From Sesamum alatum (Eukaryota; Streptophyta; Magnoliopsida; Lamiales; Pedaliaceae): a DNA stretch of 64,000 nt. The stretch lies in NCBI GenBank assembly GCA_034509735.1, contig JACGWO010000004.1:11637395-11701394 (forward strand). Direction: 5' to 3'. This document shows positions 56,645 through 64,000 of the stretch, in pieces; the first letter of the stretch is position 1, and every line of letters begins with the position of its first letter. Made by a program: the position numbers and the translations under genes. A model generated the notes under the pieces. The model saw only the letters and a program-made list of their open reading frames with translations, made no database searches and was not told the origin of the DNA.

Positions 56645-58886
56645 TGAAAGAATCGGGTACGGCCCGGGAACGCAACGGAAGCGAAAAAACGTAAATTGAA
56701 GACATAATTTAAACCGGATTCAAAGGGGTGTTCCCTTTGAAGTTCCCGGGCGTTCGGTGTTTGTCAAAGCATAAACAACAAAATAAAACATGCTGGACAT
56801 GTGGCTTAAAAGGAGAAGAAGAAAGTTATACAAAAATGTAAAAGGAAACCAACCTTTGTTCATTTATGTAGAACGGGTTCGTGCGTTGTTCCTTTCTTTT
56901 CTTTCTTCGTTCGTCCACTTGAGAGCTCAACGTAGAACTCCTCTAATGCGTTCCACACCAAACTATGGATTTATTTCTACTCTATTGCTAGATAGAAATT
57001 AGAAACAAAGAAGAAGAAACAATTCCAAAGAAAGCACTATCGATTAGTGTACCTTGGAATGTTTTTGTTCAATCTTCTCTAAGAAGTATGAACACTAAAA
57101 GAGAGAATTTTCAGAGAGTATTTGGCTAAAAAACTCCAGCAAAAAGTGAAGCAAGTTAAATGAATTGTGTCTAGCAAAGTAGTTTTGTGTATGTAGAATG
57201 TAGTGTTCAAAAACCACCTACATAAGTAACCTCCAAGGCAACTTCCACATACACACACTTCTAGCACATCCACTACACATGATAGCAAGAGAAAACCACC
57301 CACAAATCAGCAAATTTTCGTGCTCATCATGTTCATATGTGGAAGAGTTGAAACTCCTCCTTGACTAGCTTCAACTTGCATGAAAAAATGGACTTGGACC
57401 TTCATGGTTTTTTGGACTTGTATTTAATCAAATTAAATAAAGTCCAAACATGTATCCATTGGGCATTAATTAATCTAATTAATTTCAATCCAATTGAATT
57501 CCAATTATTTATTTAATCTAATTAAATAAACATAAGTTCAAATTAAGAATAATTGAATGCAATCAACTATTCTAGCCAAAACCCAATAAATTAATCCAAT
57601 TAATTTAAAGGTCCTTAGTCTAAAAAATTAACTAATCCAATTAATTAATTCTTGGACCATCCATCAAATGGATTTCTAAATAAATGATCCAATCATTTAT
57701 TTTCTCTCTTGAATAAATTTTATCCGATTAAATTTATTCGCTTCTTCTAGAATTAATTCCAAATTAACTCCGCCAAATCCAAAGTGATTTGTGTGTGACT
57801 CATTAGGTTCACCCTCATCTAGACTTGGGCTTGTGTCCAACACAATTGATCAATTAAATCCAATTTAATTAATTATTTTTCCGATTAACCATTAATCAGA
57901 AAAACGCCCGTCACCATGGGTGGCCGTCTAGCAACGGTCCATAGCACTAGAGACTCGGTGAATGTTGGCGTGAACATTTAGGCTCCCGAGTTCCATACGA
58001 GTACGGTCCTTCCATCATCCGTCTCCCGGTCTAAGTCTAGGGTATGGAATTGGGCGTCGGTTCCCATCCTGGACTAGACAACTATGCTCAGTAACTCGAG
58101 GCACGTTTACTCTATCGATCGACGTAGAAAACCATTCCCTACTCGACCAATCGCTGTGGCCACAGACTTATAAGAGTTTAAACTGTCTCAGAGCGCATAG
58201 GAGACTCGACTGTCATATACTGACAGGTGACGGATCCTATCTTGGAATCCACCGTCCTCAATACATATTCCGACTGCACTGTATAAGGCTTATGATGAAC
58301 GTATCCCAGATACTGACATCTCTTGCCAGATGCTAGATACAGCCATCATATGCATGTGACTGCCATGATTCCTCAAGTCCGAGGACTAATCTCGTACTAT
58401 CGGAGCCGGGAATGCCAGTCATACCGACCAAGCCTCCAAGGCTTCCATATGACGATTCCCGCGAGTCAGTTCAGTCAGTTGACATCCTTGTCAACTAACC
58501 CACTAATAATGCATAGACGTCCAACGTCTGTCGCCGATGAAACACGGCACTCATCTAATGAATGCAATCATTAGTGCAAGTCTGTATAGGACTCTTGATG
58601 CCCTGTCTCAAGGTCCTCGACTTGGAACGTTTCAGACCTAACCCTTAGAAGTTAGTTTCATAGCTGCCATCCAATGCCCAGCCCAACTACATGGGTTGTT
58701 CGTTTGGCCTGTGGGCTTTGTTGTGATGTTAATGGAATAAACATAAATAGCGAGCACAACAAATGGAACTGCCAAACATGAATACTCACTTTATTCATAT
58801 AAGAATATTACAATTACAATGACATTGTCAGAAATAGAATACATCAAGACCAATCTAATTGGCTTTTCGGTCACCCTATTCTAACA
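56645..58886 (-). repeat. 5' LTR of D (2242 bp)
   Basis: It runs from TGAAAGAATCGGG to CACCCTATTCTAACA, followed by CTTCA. The primer-binding site lies on its left, which fixes it as the 5' LTR on the reverse strand. Confidence 0.92.
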
Positions 58887-58891
58887 CTTCA

Positions 58892-59681
58892 TACCCGAGA
58901 TGCGTTTACTCTGTTGATCGATGTAGGAAATACTTTCCTACTCAATCTATTTCTAGGCCATAGACTTTTAGAGTCTAAACCATCTCAGAGCGCATAGGAG
59001 ACATGACCGTGATATACTGACAGGGGATAGATCCAATCTTGGAATCCACCGTCCTCGCTGCATACTCCAACTGCACTGGACAAGGCTTATAATGACCATG
59101 TTACAGAATGACCACCTCTCGCCAGATCTAAGATACAGTCTTCGTATGCACGTGACTGCCATGATTCCTCAAGTCTGAGGACTAATCCCGTACTATCGGA
59201 ACCGGGAATTCCAGTCATACCGACCAAGCCTCTAAGGCTTCCATATGACGATTCCCGCAAGTTAATTCAGTCAGTCGACCACCGTGTCAACTAACCCACT
59301 AAAATTGCATAGATGACCTTCGTCTGTCGTCGATGAAACTCGGCACTCACCTAGTGAATGCAATACTTAGTACAAGTCTCAATAGGACACTCAATGCCCA
59401 GTGTCGAGGTCCTCGACTTGAAACTTTTCAGACCAACCTTCAGAAGTTGGTTTCAAAGCCGCCATCCAATCCGCAGCCCAACTACATGGGTTATGGAATT
59501 GGTCTGTGGGCATTTGTTATGACGTTGAAATGTCGTTCAACATTAGTAGTAAGCAACAAAAAACACAGTCCCAATGATGAATACTTACTCTATTCATCAA
59601 GATAATATTGTATTAATAAAGATTGGTGAATAGTTCCCAAAACCGTCAGTCCAATTGGCTTTCTGGTCACCTATTCTAACA
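58892..59681 (-). repeat. Element E 3' LTR, part 2
   Basis: This continues the LTR broken at 8850, after the ten bases CTATGCTTCA (52560-52569) that separate C and D. It ends CACCTATTCTAACA at 59681 and is followed by the polypurine tract on the reverse strand. Confidence 0.85.
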
Positions 59682-59697
59682 ATCTCCCACTTGACCT
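59682..59697 (-). other. Polypurine tract of E
   Basis: The reverse of AGGTCAAGTGGGAGAT; the same as in the other elements despite the strong decay of E. Confidence 0.85.
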
Positions 59698-60249
59698 CAA
59701 AGCCAATTACCCATGTCTCTTAGAACCTTCTGAGAATGAGTAATCTGTGATATTCGAGAAAACCCACTATATACACGTCTGCTCGATCTAATCAAAAGGT
59801 AACCAATTTGATTCACCACGCCAAGTGTAATACCCCGAACCTACCAAAGGTTCTTAGACTTGTGAATTCTCTTTTAGTTTTGTGTATTCAGTAACCTTAC
59901 AGATATCCTTTTTGGATCCAATCCAATAGGCTATTGGCACTCCCACTAAATACACACTCTCTTGATCTGATCGAAAGGTGACCAGTTTGGTTCCCCACTC
60001 CAAGTCTAATTCCCCGAACCTACCAAAGGTTCTTAGACTTGTGAACCCTCTTCTGGTCTTGTGTATTTAGTAATCCATAGAAGTCTTTTGGATCCAATCC
60101 AATAGACTATCGACAAGCCCAGTTTGTCTAACAAAATGGCTATTTAGTCTTTTCCTTCTCAGAGAAGATTTGCAAGCTAGCAGATCCAAATCATCTATTG
60201 CTAGACTCTTTTGGATCTTCCAACTTCTTCATACTTAACTAAAGAAAAT
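59698..60249 (-). pseudogene. pol remnant of E with a tandem duplication
   Basis: A trace of the RNase H end lies next to the polypurine tract. Two diverged copies of a 179-bp unit (59763-59941 and 59942-60120) follow; I do not recognise them as coding. From 60121 the reverse strand reads a decayed integrase zinc region (SLAIDDLDLLACKSSLRRK against the usual SLEIDDLDNLPTCESCLKGK), with one Cys gone. RT, most of RNase H and the integrase core are absent. Confidence 0.65.
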
Positions 60250-61211
60250 TTACCTAGCCATGGATGCCCAAATCCGTAAGTTCATCTTGATTGTATCCAT
60301 TTTAGTCATTTGTTTTTGAGTACTCATAATCCAATTATGGGATAATGTCAAGTGTTTATGTACCAAACCTATCAGATAAGAATCACCATTCCAATGTTCC
60401 TTTTTCTCGTAGTTAATGCAAACATTATTTAGAACATCTGACTGTCGAACCCTTTTACTCTTTTCTTTACCCCTGCCTAGTGGTGTAACAGGAGCACTCA
60501 AAGTGCTGGCAGCGACTGATATTATCTGAGCCTTCTTCCTCTTCCTGCGTCCGGCACCCTTGCCTTTCACTTTAGAGGTCGAAGCTTCCTCACTAGTACT
60601 ATCGGCGCATATTTTTCAATCGTTGCCTTATATTGGGCCAACATTTTTATCAACTCATGACGGTCCTTTTGAAGTCTATTCATGTGGTAGTTGACTATAA
60701 ATGGGTCGAGTGAGGGGAGAAGAGACTGAAGGATCACGTCGATGTACATCACTCTTTTGAGATCAACTTGGAGGTTTTTGAGCTTTTTCCATAAGGGATA
60801 GCATCATCCCTCCATGCTCTTGTAGCGACGATCCTTCTATTGTCTGCGCTCCGAAGAATGCCTTCGTTGCAGCATATCTAACATGCCGGTCTGGGACTGC
60901 ATAGACTTGCTGCAATCGAAGCATCATCAAGCCAACATCCTCCAGCCTATCATACTGCTTCAGGATCTCATTATCCATGGATGTCAGTGTGATGCTGTGG
61001 ACCTTCCAATTGTCATCAAGCCTCTTTCTTGAACGTCAAACGTTCTTTGGACGATGACCCTTCTGGCAAGGTCTGAGGAAACACCTTATCCAGAATATAA
61101 GTCTGGTTCTTTGAAATCTAATACCATCCTAAGATTTCACAGCCAGGCGTGGTAGTACGTTCCATTAGACTTATTAGTCTCAAGTATAAGTGTTAGTGGA
61201 TTCTTAGACAT
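60250..61211 (-). pseudogene. gag of E
   Basis: It starts at 61211 (MSKNPLTLILETNKSNGTYY). It is split by several frameshifts and stops, but the segments are collinear with the other Gags: IRYAATKAFFGAQTIEGSS-like, DVILQSLLPSLDPFIVNYHM, the basic stretch GRRKRKKAQ and a knuckle remnant CINYEKKEHWNGD, in which two of the zinc ligands are lost. No protease is seen between the knuckle and the integrase remnant. Confidence 0.85.
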
Positions 61212-61445
61212 CAACAGTTAAACATAAAAACATTCAGTAGATTATAACAATATTATGTTCAAGTTAAGACTTGCTCCTTTAGTCATTAACCCCTCCCACT
61301 ATTTCTACGAAAGCCCATCACTCTCAAATGGGATTTCGGAAAACCATTTCCTAGTAGGCCTAGGATCCACAAGCGCAATTCTCCATGCCCCGCGTTTACG
61401 ATTCACATGAAAAAAGCCTCATGGGAGGTATCTAATACCATTCTT
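61212..61445 (-). other. Leader remnant of E
   Basis: The 234 bp next to gag match the gag-proximal leader of the other elements (ACTCTCAAATGGGATTTCGG, then CCATGCCCCGCGTTTACGA). It breaks at 61445, where a different LTR begins. The rest of the leader and the 5' LTR are absent. Confidence 0.75.
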
Positions 61446-62037
61446 TGAAGAACAAGTGGATCCGCCCGGGAGCGCGAGCGGAAGTGTGAAAATACGATAA
61501 ATTAAAATTTAAATAGCATAATCATAAAATCCCAAGGGGTGTACCCTTGGGTGCTCAACTGGGCGTTCAATGTAGGATGTATCAATATTAAATACGCATA
61601 TTGAACATAGGGTATAGAATCGAAGTAAACTACGAAAGCGTATAAGCTCAAGTTACCTTTGTAGTTTTTCACGAGTGCTGCTACCTGAGTTGTTCCTCTC
61701 TGAAATGTCCACGAATTTCAAACTTATGAACCCTCCAAAGGTGATCCACACCACACCGGATAGATGCTCGTTTTCCTTGCTAGAAGAAAATGGATCTAGA
61801 AGGACTCGATGTAAGAAGATGAACACTATTAATTAGTGTTCTTCTTAAACTTACTTTGTTCTTTCAATTGCTCCTAGATGAAATGAAGAACACAAGTGTA
61901 CGGAGAGAGAGAGAGAGGCCGAGAGCTAAGGGAGAGAGAGGAGTGATTTTTCTTCTTCTTTTCCTAGAAAAGATGAATTATGAATCTTATGCTTTGATGC
62001 TAGTATATACTCATATATCAAAAACTTATATGATTTT
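61446..62037 (-). repeat. Beta-like LTR fragment F (about 590 bp)
   Basis: It begins TGAAGAACAAGTGGATCCGC in reverse and keeps the R/U5 part, with the CTAGCA-loop stem near 61760-61795 and the hairpin loop region near 61720. It loses similarity near 62037, where the hAT region starts. It differs clearly from E's own 3' LTR, so it is a separate insertion whose other parts are lost. Confidence 0.7.
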
Positions 62038-62637
62038 TTCTTAATTAGTTGCTTTTGTGCTATGTTTATTTTCTTAAATTGAACTCCAATTAAATTATTA
62101 ACTTAAATTTGTGCAATGTTTGTATTTTAAAGATGGAACAAGAGGGAAATAGTGCTGAAAGCAATTTAGAGAAGTCTAAAACTGCATCTTCCGATAGCAA
62201 AGGTAATTCGGTATCTTCTACTGTTCCAATTCCTAACAGGAAATCAGAAGATAACTATCCTAGGGTACCTCAAAAGTTGAAAAACACTCAACTTAATCAT
62301 TTAAAAAACAATGTTACCTCTCAGATTTGGAACCATTTCACTATGATACAGGGTAGTGATCCACCTAGAGCCACCTGTAATTACTGTGGTGAGGATTATG
62401 TTGGTGATCGTCGCAATAATGGTACTACTAGTTTATGGAGACACTTAGAGAACAGATGAACTAAGTACCAACGTAGAAAGGATAAGTCTCAAAAATCAAT
62501 TACAGACTTTGCTAAGCCAGAAACATGAAATGAACGTGCATTTGGTAAAATGAAAAAGTTGGATATTGAAGGAATTAGAAAATCTTTAGCAAAGATTGTG
62601 GTAGTTAATGAGCTACCTTTTAAATGGTAGACGGAGA
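62038..62637 (+). pseudogene. hAT-type transposase, N-terminal BED zinc-finger part
   Basis: The ATG at 62133 opens MEQEGNSAESNLEKSKTASS. A BED zinc finger follows: SQIWNHFTMIQGSDPPRATC, NYCGED, then TSLWRHLENR. The final Cys of the finger is replaced by TGA (62457-62459). The same frame continues through TKYQRRKDKSQKSITDFAKP, a TGA at 62526-62528, and FGKMKKLDIEGIRKSLAKIV, VVNELPFKW, then TAG. This order matches plant ZBED/RICESLEEPER-like hAT transposases. It ends abruptly where the CACTA end is inserted. A possible 3' splice site (TTTTAAAG) directly precedes the ATG. Confidence 0.85.
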
Positions 62638-63769
62638 CACTACAAAAAAATGCAGTCATTGGGACGTTTTAGCACGACCATTCCAAATCCCGTTCCTAAT
62701 AGGAACGGTAACTGGAACTGTTGTGGAATGAAAAACCATTGATGACATCACTTTCGTATTATTCGGACTCAGAATGTATAGGAACAGTAATGTCGTTCCT
62801 ATTTGTATGTGAAACTATCTGTGCCAAAATATAAACCCATTACCATTCCAAAAAGGGAGTGATATATTATGGTTTTCCATTTGGAACACATATGTGGAAA
62901 TTGGAGCGGTTATTTAATCAGGACAAGTGACCATTCCAATCCTTGTTCCAAACTTCGTGTCGATTAGAAATGCATGTTCGACCGTTCCAACATGTAGTGC
63001 TAAATGACACCCATTGACGCTTTGAGTGAACAATGTAATGCAAGTATCGTTCCAAATTGCAAGTATTGGGAAAATCAACTTTAGCTGCAAACACCGGTCC
63101 AAAATGTACGACTATTAGGAACGGTCATTTTTCATAAACGATTATGTGTGCCAATGACCATTCCAAATATGCACAAACGGATAGAAGAAACGGTTACTTT
63201 ACTGTTCTTATGTCCGTTCCAGAGGCCGTTCCTAATGAGGGAGCAACAGCTATATTTCTACGGCTAGTGTAGTGTTCCAAATACTATTGCAATGCCCGTT
63301 CTAATTTTTTTCTATATATATGTCCCCCTTCATTTTTAATTGTTCTTATAATTACTCTCCAACTCATTTGTTCTAACTCCCTCTCTTGATTCTTTGTACG
63401 TACAATAAAAAATGTCAACAATCTGCGCAAAATTTGCATAATGATCTTGGAAGGCGTTTTGCTCAGGTAAGAAGTTGAAATTCTTTAATGGTTAATTATA
63501 TATATATATATATAATTTGTTCTAGTCATTTAATTACTGTTGTGTACGTATAACTAATCATGTTAAGACAGTTGAGGAGATGGATGTACGATTGAGACGT
63601 GTTGGGTGTGACACCGGAGTTTGAGAATGGTGTTACAATATTTCTAGAATGTGTCCAATCTCAGCGTGCATATATGGACGGGGAGAAGATTAGGTGTCTC
63701 TGCCGAAAGTTCAAAAACGAACGATTCACAACACCGAACAAGGTAAATTTCAACTTGTTTAGTCAGAGT
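62638..63769 (+). mobile_element. CACTA (En/Spm) element, 5' end
   Basis: It begins CACTACAAAAAAATGC, the typical CACTA terminal repeat. The next 630 bp are packed with short subterminal motifs in both orientations (ACCATTCCAAA, CCGTTCC, GGAACGGT), the binding-site arrays expected of this superfamily. A TATA-like ATATATATGTCCCCC lies near 63314, then an exon start and a transposase-associated domain. The right part is cut by an LTR at 63770. It inserted into the hAT transposase remnant. Confidence 0.82.
63410..63745 (+). pseudogene. CACTA transposase, transposase-associated domain
   Basis: A short first exon could begin at the ATG near 63411 and end CTCAG-GTAAGAAG (donor at 63466/63467). A 105-bp AT-rich intron would end AAGACAG at 63571. 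Exon 2 then reads RRWMYD, a TGA at 63593-63595, and VTPEFENGVTIFLECVQSQ, YMDGEKIRCLCRKFKNERF. This is the plant transposase-associated domain that leads the CACTA TNP2-type transposase. The third Cys of the CxCxxC motif has become Phe. The exon ends at ACCGAACAAG-GTAAAT, another donor-like site. The remainder is lost at 63770. Confidence 0.75.
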
Positions 63770-64000
63770 TGTTAGAATAGGTGACCAGAAAGTCAATGGT
63801 ATTGGCTGTTCTGATAACCATTCGACAATCTGTGAACAAGTAATATTATATTAATGAATGTACTAAGGATTCATAGGCATGAGTTTGTTGTACTTACTGC
63901 TTGTCACAACAAACGCCCACAGACTGAAACAACATTTCGGGAAATTGGAACTACGCCTGGAGGTAGGTTCATGAAATTAGTTTCGCCGAATAGGTCTGAA
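63770..64000 (+). repeat. LTR start, cut by the window end
   Basis: It begins TGTTAGAATAGGTGACCAG and continues to the last base. The stretch ACTACGCCTGGAGGTAGGTT, then CATGAAATTAG, resembles the alpha LTR of element A (2270-2310). AGAGT (63765-63769) is the left candidate duplication. It interrupts the CACTA transposase. Confidence 0.85.

Larger units (their letters stand above)
52570..58886 (-). mobile_element. Element D, gamma LTR-leader-LTR deletion derivative (6.3 kb)
   Basis: It is flanked by CTTCA (52565-52569, 58887-58891). On the reverse strand the order is 5' LTR (56645-58886), primer-binding site, leader, then 3' LTR. There is no gag, pol or polypurine tract. The 3' LTR stops at CACCCTATT and continues as leader sequence TCTACGAAAGCCC. 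CTATT lies at both ends of the missing segment (compare 61290-61300), so one microhomology deletion removed the six LTR end bases, the polypurine tract and all coding sequence. It probably happened after insertion, because the polypurine tract is needed for replication. Confidence 0.9.
7478..61445 (-). mobile_element. Element E, outer delta copia element, with C and D nested in its 3' LTR
   Basis: On the reverse strand the order is: 3' LTR (7478-8850, then 58892-59681), polypurine tract (59682-59697), pol remnant, gag (start at 61211) and a 234-bp leader remnant to 61445. The 5' LTR is missing. The leader is cut by a different LTR fragment at 61446. The two parts of the 3' LTR join when C (8851-52559) and D (52570-58886) and their duplications are removed, giving about 2.17 kb. 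It is strongly degraded and is the oldest copia copy in the nest. Confidence 0.8.

Noticed and set aside
61446..62037. LTR fragment F as the 5' LTR of element E
   Set aside because: Its sequence (CCCAAGGGGTGTACCCTTGG, GGATCCGCCCGGGAGCG) is beta-like and differs from E's 3' LTR (TTCAAGAGGTGTTCCCTTGA). No primer-binding site lies next to it and most of the leader is missing.
1..64000. CRISPR arrays, bacterial operons, prophage, tRNA or rRNA genes
   Set aside because: Repeats here are LTR-scale or hairpin-scale, coding regions are copia, hAT and CACTA proteins, and the only tRNA-related sequences are the 13-bp primer-binding sites.

Overview
The window is plant nuclear DNA made almost entirely of transposable elements. 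No host gene, tRNA or rRNA gene was found. The evidence for a plant is Ty1/copia Gag-Pol reading frames, primer-binding sites matching plant initiator-Met tRNA, a hAT (BED-finger) remnant and a CACTA (En/Spm) end. The species cannot be read from the sequence; a eudicot with repeat-rich, probably pericentromeric, heterochromatin is my inference. Every coding region seen is broken, so nearly all coding entries are pseudogenes.

The copia elements share the LTR start TGTTRGAATAGGTGACC, LTRs of about 2.0-2.2 kb, a long leader of about 1.8 kb, and a Gag-PR-IN-RT-RNaseH order. They fall into groups by LTR end and body. Alpha ends CTTTCA, is about 2.0 kb, and has a W-box cluster. Beta ends TTGTCCTTCA and is about 2.2 kb. 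Gamma ends GATTCTTTCA and is about 2.2 kb. Delta is a diverged member. The large LTR and leader suggest an Angela/BARE-like branch (inference).

Layout. 1-4084: pol and 3' LTR of alpha element A, whose left half lies outside the window. It sits in a beta LTR (4085-6930) that also holds a gamma solo LTR (4495-6715, TSD ACCCC). 7171-7477: start of another LTR, cut by delta element E (7478 to about 61445). Within E's 3' LTR lie gamma elements C (8851-52559, TSD CTATG) and D (52570-58886, TSD CTTCA). Within C lie beta elements B1 (8994-35910, TSD GCTGG) and B3 (38309-48130, TSD CTTTT). Within B1's integrase lies B2 (from 14239). Within B2's RT lies the minus-strand element R (20496-33286, TSD AAAAC). 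Within R lie two alpha solo LTRs (TSDs TCACC and TACAC). The nest is seven layers deep, and most layers close with exact 5-bp duplications. 61446-64000 holds an LTR fragment, a hAT transposase remnant, a CACTA end inserted in it, and another LTR start.

Most interesting points. (1) A likely intron covers the protease region. Its removal would place a UAA stop directly after Gag, and two copies keep only the 19 bp made of the intron's two ends. (2) Two deletion lineages appear to have kept transposing: one lacks protease (B1, B2), the other lacks the RT core (R, B3). (3) LTR transcripts carry stem-loops whose stems covary while the loops stay nearly fixed. (4) Each leader carries a hypervariable GC island closed by a conserved hairpin, and a pair of near-palindromic repeats upstream of gag.
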